64,000 nt of DNA from Flavonifractor sp. An100. Its GTDB lineage: Bacteria > Bacillota > Clostridia > Oscillospirales > Oscillospiraceae. How positions within the stretch are numbered: position 1 is the stretch's first letter; each line of letters opens with the position of its first letter. The stretch is taken from positions 24,165 to 88,164 of the forward strand of contig NZ_NFMA01000012.1 in NCBI RefSeq assembly GCF_002161175.1, read 5' to 3'. Shown piece by piece: positions 16,305-24,172 of this stretch. The position numbers and the translations under genes were made by a program. The notes below the pieces were generated by a model, which was not told the DNA's origin, searched no databases, and saw only the letters and a list, made by a program, of their open reading frames with translations.

Positions 16305-17219
16305 TTACCGCACGCCGTACTTGTCGATGACGCCCATCTCGCCCATCAGGCGCTCCAGCTCATCCCGGCCCTTTCCGGTAAAGGGCTCATAGGGACGGCG
16401 CAGATGTCCGCCGGGCAGGCCCAGAATGTCCAGAGCCGCCTTGATGCAGACAGGATTAGAGAAGGTGTACAGCATCTTGAGCAGCGGGAACCAGTGGGTG
16501 TACTCCTTGCGGCACTCCTCCATGATCTGCATGCTGGTCCAGGGACGGGAGTAGTGAGCGGACTCCTCCGGAATGATGTTGCCGCCGATGTTGGCCGTAC
16601 CGGTTCCGCCCAGAGCCAGAGTGGGGATCACGATGGAATACTTGGGGAAGTCACAGCACATGATCTTGACCTTGCCCTGGCACTGCGCCTGCACCTGCAC
16701 CAGTTGGGAGCAGTCGCCCATGGCTTCCTTATCCAGCACAAAATGGGGGTGCTTGTCGGAAAGGGTCTTGATGGTCTCAGGAGTGAGATGGACGCCCAGG
16801 CGGGAGGGGTTGTTGTAAATGCCGCAGGGGATGCCAATGGAACTCATGCAGGCGTCCAGGTGGTTCAAAGCGGCGTGCTGACTCACCAGCACATAAGGAG
16901 GAACGGTAAAGATCACGCCGTCCGCCCCCTGCTCCTCACAGTACTTGGCCATCTCAATGGCGCCGTCTGTGGTGGTGGAAGCCGCACCGAAGAACACAGG
17001 AATCTTGCCCCGGGTCATGGCCACAACTTCCTTCACGATCGCCTTCTTCTCCTCCACGCTCAGCAGAGTGGTTTCACCGGCGGAGCCCAGAATGAAGATT
17101 TGGCTGGTGCCGTACTTGATCTGACGATTGATCAGGGTCTCAAAGCCGTTAAAGTCAATCTTGTCATCGGCAGTAAAGGGGGTGGGCATTGCCACAAAGG
17201 AACCTTCCAACTTGATCAT
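16305..17219 (-). CDS. DapA/N-acetylneuraminate-lyase superfamily aldolase
   Basis: A 304-residue class I aldolase-fold protein. GSAGETTLLSVEEKK (about residues 46-60) is the family's GTTGE loop, YNNPSRLG holds the proton-relay tyrosine, and VLDKEAMGD carries the Schiff-base lysine. The specificity residues do not clearly fit DapA, so a catabolic pyruvate-releasing lyase or dehydratase for a sugar acid or hydroxy acid is more likely than lysine synthesis. It is the first gene of a minus-strand operon with the flavoprotein and the amidase remnant; its promoter region carries a perfect LacI-type palindrome (17346-17363). Confidence 0.75.
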   Translation of the reverse strand: MIKLEGSFVAMPTPFTADDKIDFNGFETLINRQIKYGTSQIFILGSAGETTLLSVEEKKAIVKEVVAMTRGKIPVFFGAASTTTDGAIEMAKYCEEQGADGVIFTVPPYVLVSQHAALNHLDACMSSIGIPCGIYNNPSRLGVHLTPETIKTLSDKHPHFVLDKEAMGDCSQLVQVQAQCQGKVKIMCCDFPKYSIVIPTLALGGTGTANIGGNIIPEESAHYSRPWTSMQIMEECRKEYTHWFPLLKMLYTFSNPVCIKAALDILGLPGGHLRRPYEPFTGKGRDELERLMGEMGVIDKYGVR

Positions 17220-17345
17220 GTCATTGTCCTCCTCATAAAATTAAATGATCGGGGTCAAACAGCACGTATGATGAACTGAGTTTATTATATAACAGCCTCC
17301 CCCACTGAGCGCAAGCAAAAAATATATATATTATCTTAATACATG

Positions 17346-17363
17346 TTGTAAAGCGCTTTACAA
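17346..17363. promoter_or_regulatory. Perfect 18-bp palindrome, LacI/CcpA-type operator
   Basis: TTGTAAAGCGCTTTACAA is exactly self-complementary and has the central CG of LacI-family operators. It lies about 130 bases upstream of the DapA-like gene. On the minus strand a candidate promoter TTGCGC-17-TTATAT lies between operator and gene. The nearby LacI fragment (12192-13151) may have been its regulator; CcpA is the alternative. Confidence 0.65.
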
Positions 17364-17420
17364 ACCCAGCACAAACACCAAATTTCAAAGGGATAACTAG
17401 GCAATCTGCACAACTGCACA

Positions 17421-18089
17421 TCACCACATTTCTGACCCCACCTTGGCGTTTACCTGTACTCTCCGATTCAGAATCCGGATGACTCCCTCTTCACACAGCT
17501 CGCCCAGAAGCTTGGAAACCGTGATTCGGGAACTGCCGATAATGATACTCAGGTCGTTTTGTGTATACTGCACCCGCTGATTGTACCACATCCCATCCAC
17601 CAGCTCTGACCGGTCGGCCGCCACATAGAACAGCTTCATCAGCCGCTCTTTATAGGAGCAAAAGGTAATGTTTTCAATTTCATGGCGCATGATCAGCATT
17701 TTTTTCGAGTTGTCCTGCAAAACAGCATTCCGAAACAGTGGAGAGGTGTCCACCAAACGATGAAAGTCCTGGTACTCCAGGCGATAAAGGGTGGTGTACA
17801 TATCTGCCCGGGAACGCAAGGTGCTAGGTTGATCCAAAAAGGTTGCCGGCTCTCCGAAAAACCAGCCTGTGGACAGGGTATACAACAGCTTTTCTCCGCC
17901 ATCTCGTCCCACAATATAGTGGCTGGTTCTCCCTTTGGAAATATAGTACACCCCTCCCAGGTCTTCTCCGATATCGCAGAATGTGGTTTTGGGCGCAAGG
18001 TGATACACCGTGCTGTTGGCTTCAATCAAGCGATCCAACTCTTCATTTGATTCACTGGGAAGAGTGAAATTAGAAAACGTAAACTCCAT
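17421..18089 (-). CDS. Crp/Fnr-family transcriptional regulator
   Basis: A 222-residue regulator. The N-terminal half is a cyclic-nucleotide-binding-like barrel (GVYYISKGRTSHYIVGRDGGEK, GWFFGEPATFLD), and the C-terminal half a winged helix (YTQNDLSIIIGSSRITVSKLLGELCEEGVI). No N-terminal Cys cluster for oxygen sensing is present. ATG 18089 is preferred, with AAAGGA upstream and the domain starting there. It lies upstream of the DapA-like operon on the same strand, so it may regulate it, but the effector is unknown. Confidence 0.8.
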   Translation of the reverse strand: MEFTFSNFTLPSESNEELDRLIEANSTVYHLAPKTTFCDIGEDLGGVYYISKGRTSHYIVGRDGGEKLLYTLSTGWFFGEPATFLDQPSTLRSRADMYTTLYRLEYQDFHRLVDTSPLFRNAVLQDNSKKMLIMRHEIENITFCSYKERLMKLFYVAADRSELVDGMWYNQRVQYTQNDLSIIIGSSRITVSKLLGELCEEGVIRILNRRVQVNAKVGSEMW

Positions 18090-18308
18090 ATCCCGCGTCG
18101 TCCTTTCCAGAAAAAGTCCCAAGCAAACAGCCTTCCTGCCCCACGGGCAAGAAAAACCTGTAACAAGTAACATTGTACTACAGGCCGCCGAAAAAGGCCA
18201 CAGGAATCACAACAGAATCATGGGGTTTCTGTTTGAAAAAATATCAGGGTTCTGTTTCTTTCAGGCCTCTTATATACCTGGTATTTTATTCCATTTTTGC
18301 ATAGCAAA

Positions 18309-18346
18309 AAGCACCCGGCCAGGGGTTCTATCTCTGACCGGGTGCT
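18309..18346 (-). terminator. Terminator after the GntR gene
   Basis: GCACCCGGCC (18311-18320) pairs with GACCGGGTGC (18335-18344); on the minus strand it is followed by TTTTTGC. It ends the gntR transcript. The gap 18090-18396 also contains the crp promoter region and no gene. Confidence 0.75.
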
Positions 18347-18396
18347 CGTTCCATCCTAATTGGGGAGCTTTTTTACTACAAAGAATGACTTCTGTT

Positions 18397-19074
18397 CTAC
18401 CACTCCAATTGGGCCAGCGACCGGAAGAGCAGCTGATTTTGTTCATCCCGATAAAAATCACCGCAGTGGCGCACATGCTCCTTCATGGTTCGCTCCGCCA
18501 AATCTCCATCTCCAGACAACACAGCCTCCACCACCAAATGATGCTCCTCCTTCGAGCCGGACGGACGCCCAGGCAGCCGAAGCACTGCCACATGATATCG
18601 GGATGTGATGGCATAGATATTCTGGATGATATCCCTCAAAAATTCATTTTGCGCCAGATCAAAGATATAGGAATGAACTTTCCCGCATACAGAATAGTAC
18701 GCATGCAGGTCCTGGCTCTCCAATGCCTGGTCCATCTCCTGCATAATCCCATTCAGCGCAATTCGATCCTCCTCGGTCACATGTTGGCTGGCCAGCCGAG
18801 CTGCAAGCCCCTCTGTCACCTCGCGCACCGCAAACATATTCAGAATGTCTGTCCGGGTCATTCTGCGCACAACGGCCCCCTTGTGGGGCACATGCTTTGC
18901 CAATCCCTCCGCCACTAACCGTTCAATGGCCAGACGGACAGGCGTTCGGCTAACATGGTATTCCGCCGCCAGATCCATCTCAACCAGGTGATATCCGGCC
19001 GGATATTCGCCAGACAAGATTTTTTCATAAATTGATTTATATATATCATTGTTTCCAGAAGTCTTTTTCTTCAT
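18397..19074 (-). CDS. GntR-family regulator, FadR/FCD subfamily
   Basis: A 225-residue protein with an N-terminal winged helix (LVEMDLAAEYHVSRTPVRLAIERLVAEGL) and an alpha-helical FCD domain containing metal/ligand residues (DLHAYYSVCGKVHSYIFD, EEHHLVVEAVLSGDGDLAERTMKEHVRH). It is divergent from the decayed operon starting at 19442. Copies of an ATTGTATGCAAT-type motif lie in front of both transcription units, so it probably represses itself and that operon. FCD regulators usually sense carboxylates, which fits the TRAP, RraA and LeuC remnants downstream. Confidence 0.85.
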   Translation of the reverse strand: MKKKTSGNNDIYKSIYEKILSGEYPAGYHLVEMDLAAEYHVSRTPVRLAIERLVAEGLAKHVPHKGAVVRRMTRTDILNMFAVREVTEGLAARLASQHVTEEDRIALNGIMQEMDQALESQDLHAYYSVCGKVHSYIFDLAQNEFLRDIIQNIYAITSRYHVAVLRLPGRPSGSKEEHHLVVEAVLSGDGDLAERTMKEHVRHCGDFYRDEQNQLLFRSLAQLEW

Positions 19075-19097
19075 TTTGCAATCAACTCACAAACATT

Positions 19098-19122
19098 ATT
19101 GTATGCAAAATTATTGTACAAT
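19098..19122. promoter_or_regulatory. Candidate GntR operators upstream of gntR
   Basis: ATTGTATGCAAA (19098-19109) and the perfect palindrome ATTGTACAAT (19113-19122) lie about 25-50 bases upstream of the gntR start. They resemble the site at 19372-19387, which supports autoregulation. Confidence 0.5.
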
Positions 19123-19337
19123 TCTATGTCTCCCCTGTCAAGAATAACCTGCTGTTTTTATACACCAAAACCTTATTTTTCCCCCTTTTTCTTTGGAAAC
19201 ACCCTTATTTTAATCTAGTATCTGTTGTATTTACATAACATTTTTCTATTATTTTACTCTTTTCAGTTTATTTTTCACAAATACATGTCTCCGATTTTGA
19301 CTCAAGTGACGAAGTTTAAAAACTAAAAAAGAATCCG

Positions 19338-19387
19338 TTGACACGCAAAAGCATAGTGCTATAATCATAATAAATTGTATGCAATTT
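19338..19387 (+). promoter_or_regulatory. Near-consensus promoter with a GntR-type operator at its start site
   Basis: TTGACA (19338-19343), a 16-base spacer and TATAAT (19360-19365) form an excellent vegetative promoter. Directly downstream, AAATTGTATGCAATTT (19372-19387) has six-base arms in inverted repeat and would cover the transcription start. The 367-base gap 19075-19441 is otherwise AT-rich with no gene. A promoter this strong in front of broken genes suggests that only the last intact gene, the RraA-family gene at 21589, is still served. Confidence 0.7.
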
Positions 19388-19441
19388 TGAGGTCAATAGT
19401 GAAGACAATGTTAAAAAGGTAACGAAGAGAGGTTCCATATT

Positions 19442-19540
19442 ATGAATGAGATTTCCATGCCCCGCGAGAAAAAGCTATTTACGCCCGGCCCGGTGAACAT
19501 TCCGGAACGTGTGTGCGCCGCCGCCACATTGGGACGGTAG
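19442..19540 (+). pseudogene. Class V aminotransferase (AGXT-like), N-terminal 32 residues only
   Basis: The start has a ribosome site (AGAGAGG) and encodes KKLFTPGPVNIPERVCAAA, the usual opening of alanine-glyoxylate or phosphonate aminotransferases (LFTPGPV..P..V). It ends at TAG 19538-19540, where sequence continues as an isopropylmalate-dehydratase-type protein in another frame. About 90 percent of the gene has therefore been lost at a deletion junction near 19537. Confidence 0.75.
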
Positions 19541-20011
19541 CCCAAGTCCCTCCCATGGTGGCACTGCCCCACAGTGCCGACCATGCCTGCCCTCTGTCGG
19601 AACAGGCCGGGATGCCAGTGGACATGGTGGTCATCGGCACCTGCACCAACGGAAGGATCAGTGACTTTGAAGCCGTGGACACAGTTCTTCAATCCTGCAC
19701 CGGCCCATTCCGAACGGAAACGTTGGTGATCCCCGCTTCCCGCACCATTTACCGCGAAATGCTCGCCCGCGGCTATGCCGCCCGCTTGCTGGAACGGGGC
19801 GCTATGATCTTACCCCCCAGCTGCGGTCCCTGCTGCGGGAGCAGCCCGGGCGTCCCTCGGGACGGGCTTCGCGTTGTCTCCACCGCCAACCGTAATTTCT
19901 TGGGGCGAATGGGAAATGCCAGTGCGGACATTTATTTGACTTCCCCCGCTGTGGCTGCGGCGACGGCCCTGCGCGGATGCTTAACTGACCCAAAGGAGTT
20001 GATGGAACATG
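19538..20011 (+). pseudogene. Aconitase-superfamily LeuC-like large subunit, C-terminal fragment
   Basis: From VPPMVALPHSAD the frame encodes VVIGTCTNGRISDFEA, IPASRTIYREMLARGY, MILPPSCGPCCGSSPG and STANRNFLGRMGNASADIYL, then TDPKELM: the last third of a 3-isopropylmalate-dehydratase-type large subunit, including cluster cysteines in GTCTNG and CGPCCG. The N-terminal two thirds, with substrate residues, are missing. The frame then crosses into TRAP-permease sequence and stops at 20046, sharing a base with an ATG (TAATG). No small-subunit gene is visible. Confidence 0.8.
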
Positions 20012-20012
20012 T

Positions 20013-21185
20013 TTCAGTACCACTGGCGCCTTCACCACTCCCCTAATGAAACGTGTGGGTTATGACCCTGATTTCGCAGGCGCCGTGGAGTGTTCTGCCT
20101 CCGCCGGCGGACAGATTCTCCCCCCTGTTATGGGCGCCACCGTCTTCATGCTGGCCGACACCCTTGGTATCCCCTACATCCAATTGGCCATCGCGGCCGT
20201 GCTTCCCGCACTGCTGTACTATGTCGGTGTCTTTTCCGTGGTACATTTCCGTGCGGTGCGGTTGAACATGGAAGGCAGCGGCACCGAGCGCGCCCCTTGG
20301 TTTGACCTGCTCAAACGTTCCTATCTGTTGCTGCCCCTGGTGCTCATCGTTGTATTGCTGGTCATGAACTACACCCCCACCTTTGCCGCGTTCTGGGGTG
20401 GCATCGTCTCCGCCGTGCTGCTGTCCTTTTTGCGCAAGGATACCCGGTTGAGTGTGGAGAAAGTAATCAAGATCCTCTACAACGCCGCCAGAACCACTAT
20501 GTCTCTGGGCATTGCCACCGCTGTGGTGGGCATCATTGTGGGCACCTTCTCCACGACGGGCATCACCATGATCATCGCCCGCATGATCTTTACCTTGACG
20601 GGCGGAATCAAGTTCCTGACTCTGTTTATGACCATGCTGGTGGCCATGATCTTAGGCATGGGCCTACCTACTTCCGCCGCCTATGTCCTTGCCAGCATCA
20701 GTGCCGCTCCCGCCCTGACCATGGTTGGTATTGAGCAGATGCCCGCCCACCTGTTTGTCTTCTACTATGGCTGCATGTCCACCATCACTCCTCCGGTGGC
20801 CACCGGCGCCTACACTGCAGCCGGCCTTTCTGGCGGAAATCCAAACCGCATTGGATTCCATTCCATGAAGTTGGCCATTGCCGGATTCATCGTCCCCTTT
20901 ATTTTCATCTATACCCCCCAGCTTCTTCTGACCTCCGGCATCGACCTGCGTTTGACGGTCTTCTCCTTTGTGGTGACCGCTCTGGGCCTGGTATTCTTAG
21001 CCGCCTTCTTTGAAGGGGCTTTGATGGAGCGGGCCAGTGTCCCCATGCGTCTGATTTTCCTGGCTCTTGCTGCCGCTCTGATTTGGCCCGACATCTGGGT
21101 CTCCCTGGTGGGCCTGATCGCCAGCATCCCCATGCTGGTTGTTTTGGCACTGAAGGACAAGAAAAAGCAGAACATTCCTGCATAA
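20013..21185 (+). pseudogene. TRAP transporter fused permease (TAXI-associated type), C-terminal part
   Basis: About 390 codons, starting in frame at FSTTGAFTTPLMKRVGYDP, which is mid-protein sequence for 4TM/12TM fused TRAP permeases (usually 600-850 residues). GAVECSASAGGQILPPVMGATVFMLAD, then GMGLPTSAAYVLASISAAPAL and TPPVATGAYTAAGLSG, are typical DctM-type motifs. The DctQ part and the first membrane segments are missing, so transport is unlikely. An ATG at 20046 overlaps the stop of the preceding fragment, but it has no ribosome site of its own. Confidence 0.8.
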
Positions 21186-21227
21186 GCTCTCTCAGTTTGT
21201 CTGAGTAAAATTTTAGGAGGTATTATT

Positions 21228-21592
21228 ATGAAAAAGACACTGGCACTCGCACTTGCTCTTACCGTGGCCCTTAGCTGCGCAGCATGTGGTTCCGGCTCAT
21301 CCTCCGGCTCCTCCCCCTCCGGCAGCGCAAGCCAGTCCGGCGGTTCCACCGCTCCCAAAACGCTCAGCATCGGTACTGCCAGCTTAACTGGACCACCGTC
21401 TTCTGCCGGGACGATCTGGACGAGGATACCGCCTACGCCTTGTGTAAGGCCATGTTTGAGAACAAAGAGGAGCTAGTAAAGGCCCACAGCTTCTTCGGTG
21501 ACCTGGCTCCCGAAAACATTGTGGACAGCTGCATTGCTCCCCTTCACCCTGGAGCCGAAAAATACTATAAGGAAGTTGGCGTTTTGGCATGA
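21228..21592 (+). pseudogene. TAXI-family TRAP substrate-binding lipoprotein with its middle deleted
   Basis: The start is good (AGGAGG, then ATG) and encodes a signal peptide with lipobox SCAAC and a Gly/Ser linker ending LSIGTAS, as in TAXI receptors. At about 21392 the frame shifts: sequence in a different frame gives DLDEDTAYALCKAMFENKEE and PLHPGAEKYYKEVG, the canonical last 60 residues of the same family. Some 200 internal residues are gone. No functional receptor can be made. Confidence 0.8.
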
Positions 21593-22287
21593 ACGAATAT
21601 TACGATCTCCCGAAACTGATTGACCCTGCCCTGATCCAGCGCGCATCCCAATTTGGCTCTGCTGAACTGGCAGATGGCATGAAAGGACTGGGCATCCCTC
21701 AGGACGGCTGTCTGGATGCTTCCATCCTTCCAATCGATGAACACACAAAAATGGTAGGGACCGCTTACACGGTGGACACCAAAGATGGCGATAATTTTCC
21801 CATTCATGTGGCTATCTACTCCGGAAAACCCGGCTATGTCCTTATGGTAGACGGAAAGGGCTATCAGGACACGGCATACATGGGTGATCTAATGGGCGGT
21901 GCCGCCAAAGCTGTCGGTCTGGAAGGGATTGTTATTGACGGCTATGTACGGGATCGTCTCGGTCTCAAGGGAATGAATCTTCCCGTCTATTCCAGAGGCT
22001 ACATGCAGCGTGGGCCGAAAAAGGTGGGCCCTGGCCGCATCAATGCGACCATCCAGTGCGCCGGAGTTACGGTCAACCCAGGAGACCTGGTGCTTGGTGA
22101 CGCGGATGGTGTAACCGTCGTTCCCCGGGACCGTCTGGAGGAAGTATTGGATCGGGCGGAGGAGAAAAACAACTATGAAATTAATCGCCGCAAAGTGATT
22201 GCCGAATATGAGGAGTGCAAAGCTGCCGGCCGCACTCCCCCTGAACTGGCACCCAAATGGGTGACCGACATGTTGGCAGCTAAGTAA
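21589..22287 (+). CDS. RraA/HMG-aldolase family protein, copy 1
   Basis: A 232-residue intact protein. SAELADGMKG near residue 24, GGAAKAVGLEGIVIDGYVRD (about 103-122) with the Arg-Asp pair that binds the metal and oxo-acid, and VNPGDLVLGDADGVTVVPR are typical of 4-hydroxy-4-methyl-2-oxoglutarate/oxaloacetate aldolases. In this family the enzyme splits a 4-hydroxy-2-oxo acid into pyruvate and another oxo acid. Its ATG overlaps the stop of the gutted TAXI gene. It is the only undamaged gene of the operon starting at 19442, and has a second copy at 24173-24847. Confidence 0.8.
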   Translation: MNEYYDLPKLIDPALIQRASQFGSAELADGMKGLGIPQDGCLDASILPIDEHTKMVGTAYTVDTKDGDNFPIHVAIYSGKPGYVLMVDGKGYQDTAYMGDLMGGAAKAVGLEGIVIDGYVRDRLGLKGMNLPVYSRGYMQRGPKKVGPGRINATIQCAGVTVNPGDLVLGDADGVTVVPRDRLEEVLDRAEEKNNYEINRRKVIAEYEECKAAGRTPPELAPKWVTDMLAAK

Positions 22288-22319
22288 TTTTCTTATCTTA
22301 CTAACCACCCACGGATAAA

Positions 22320-22356
22320 ACAGTGAGGTATGCCCCAATTGGGCATACCTCACTGT
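22320..22356 (+). terminator. Terminator after the first RraA gene
   Basis: A 15-bp perfect inverted repeat (22321-22335 with 22341-22355) around a 5-base loop, followed by TTGCGTTT. It ends the decayed TRAP/RraA operon. Confidence 0.8.
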
Positions 22357-22449
22357 TGCGTTTGAGGCCCTCATCTTCAGGTCCCTGTAATGTTTCTTCT
22401 CTCCCATCTCATATAGTTTAGTTATCCAATATTTTTAGGAGATGATACG

Positions 22450-23229
22450 ATGAAACGTGCTTTACACCCCCCTCGGATCCTCCTGTTTCAACGGAAACGA
22501 TGGTCCGCTGCCCTTTGCCTCTGCCTGGCTGCCCTGATGTTTTACCTTGCCAATTATCCATCTGCCGTCGGTGCCTCCGCCACCACCCGGCAACTCCCCA
22601 TCTACTGTGTGCAACAGGACCAAAAATTAGTCTCCATTAGCTTCGACGCAGCCTGGGGGAATGAGGATACCCAACAGCTCATTGATATCCTGGACCGTTA
22701 TCAGGTCAAGGCAACCTTTTTTGTGGTGGGCGAATGGGTGGACAAATATCCCGAATCGGTAGCCGCTCTTCACCAGGCAGGCCACGAGGTCATGAATCAT
22801 TCCAACACCCACGCCCACTATCCTCAATTATCCGCCCAAGAAATCATCTCTGACCTAAATGCATGTAACGACAAAATTGAAGCCGTCACGGGAGTCCGTC
22901 CCACCTTGGTCCGTTTGCCCTATGGAGACTATAATGACTGCTCCATCAATGCCGTTCGCTCCATTGGTATGGAACCCATCCAGTGGGACGTGGACAGCCT
23001 GGACTGGAAGGACATTTCCGCAAATGAGATTACCAAGCGAGTAACCTGCAAGGTGCAACCCGGCTCCATTGTACTTTTCCACAATGCTGCCCTCCATACA
23101 CCGGAAGCCTTGCCCTCTATTTTGGAAACCCTTCTTCAGGATGGTTATACCTTCGTTCCCATTTCTCAGCTCATTATGACAGGTGACTACACCATTGACC
23201 ACACCGGACGCCAGTGTCCCGCTTCCTGA
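22450..23229 (+). CDS. Polysaccharide deacetylase family protein (PdaB/sporulation-like)
   Basis: A 259-residue protein with an N-terminal membrane anchor (residues about 17-40) and a NodB domain. VSISFDAAWGNEDT carries the catalytic Asp in the clostridial SFDAAWG form. HSNTHAHYPQLS supplies metal histidines, RLPYGDYND is motif 3, QWDVDSLDWKD motif 4 and GSIVLFHN motif 5. It probably acts on peptidoglycan or a similar N-acetylated polymer outside the membrane; the SFDAAWG variant is common in sporulation-linked deacetylases. AGGAGA lies upstream. It appears monocistronic between two terminators. Confidence 0.8.
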   Translation: MKRALHPPRILLFQRKRWSAALCLCLAALMFYLANYPSAVGASATTRQLPIYCVQQDQKLVSISFDAAWGNEDTQQLIDILDRYQVKATFFVVGEWVDKYPESVAALHQAGHEVMNHSNTHAHYPQLSAQEIISDLNACNDKIEAVTGVRPTLVRLPYGDYNDCSINAVRSIGMEPIQWDVDSLDWKDISANEITKRVTCKVQPGSIVLFHNAALHTPEALPSILETLLQDGYTFVPISQLIMTGDYTIDHTGRQCPAS

Positions 23230-23288
23230 TCGAAGAAATCCGCAACCGAACGCTCCCTTTATTCCATTCTCCCATCCAGTTCAAGTCA

Positions 23289-23332
23289 GAAGGACAGACG
23301 CACAGCGAATTGCCATGCGCCTGTCCTTTTTG
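23289..23332 (+). terminator. Terminator after the deacetylase gene
   Basis: AAGGACAG...CGCA pairs with TGCG...CTGTCCTT (about 23290-23328), followed by TTTTT. Confidence 0.75.
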
Positions 23333-23383
23333 ATTGTTCTTCTTATTATTGCTGTTTCGACCGAAAGTTCATTTTTACAGATC

Positions 23384-23797
23384 TCAGGTACAGCATGTCC
23401 GATACCTTTTTTTCTGCGCCAGGATAAGAGCAATCAGCACTACAATGCCAATCACGCTCATGATAATGCTGGTTTGGAGCGATGTGGTAGTAAAGGAAGC
23501 AAAGAACAGGCACAGGCTGTTCAAGCCGCACAGAACTCGGACCGCCAGATTTGTTTTGCCGAACAGATAGTTTTCCAAAAATGCCACCATCATATAGAAA
23601 GCAAACGCAGCCAATATCGCTGTGGCAATCATCTCGATAGGGCTTCCGTTCACCAGAGGGGTGAACAGAAACAGGAAGGGAACAAAATAGAACGTGGATC
23701 CCATCTCCAGCGCGGTAAACCCGGTTTTCATAGGGCTGGAGTTGGCAATACCAGCAGCCACGAATGCGGTAATACAAACCGGAGGGGTAGGCACCCA
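23384..23797 (-). pseudogene. TRAP fused permease, C-terminal fragment
   Basis: About 135 codons in a frame different from the dehydrogenase fragment upstream: PTPPVCITAFVAAGIA, GSTFYFVPFLFLFTPLV and two further hydrophobic segments, ending in a basic tail. This is the end of a TRAP 12TM permease. It is joined at about 23785-23800 to the first third of an Ldh2-type gene. It is a different permease from the fragment at 20013-21185, judged by the sequence after the TPPV motif. Confidence 0.75.
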
Positions 23798-24158
23798 CAC
23801 GACCGGTATGGCCCACTCCTTTCACTGCGGCGACACTCATGGGTTGCTCCTGAAGCACCTGAATCATGCGATCGGTGATCTTCTGCATGGCCACGATGCC
23901 AAATCCCCGATTGCCGTCTACCACATAGGCGTTTGGGGCCACTGTCTCAATGCTCGGCTCCGCGGTTCCGTCAATCTGTCCCTTTACCATAAAGCGGGCG
24001 TATTCAAACAACCGCATTGCCCCTTGAGACTCCACCCCCTTCAGATCGTTATCCACCAGATGACAAGTAATGATCTCCGCATTCCCTTTGGAGGCACCAT
24101 AAGCACAAAGAAAGTTTACCCCAAAATCTGCAATTTTTTTGCTGCTGATCGTCTTCAT
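23785..24158 (-). pseudogene. Malate/L-lactate dehydrogenase (Ldh2/YlbC family), N-terminal fragment
   Basis: About 125 codons: HLVDNDLKGVESQGAMRL (the D...G..SHG region of the family), YVVDGNRGFGIVA and VKGVGHTGRVGAYP, where homology ends. Family members have about 340 residues and use NAD(P)H to reduce 2-oxo acids such as oxaloacetate or 2,3-diketogulonate. After GAYP the frame runs out of family sequence, while a +1 frame continues as TRAP permease. It starts 14 bases after the stop of the RraA-family gene upstream. Confidence 0.75.
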
Positions 24159-24172
24159 GCCTATTGGTTCAC

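Noticed and set aside
20013..21185. Intact TRAP permease starting at ATG 20046
   Set aside because: In-frame family sequence (STTGAFTTPLM) continues upstream of that ATG and then breaks off, showing an N-terminal truncation; no ribosome site precedes the ATG.
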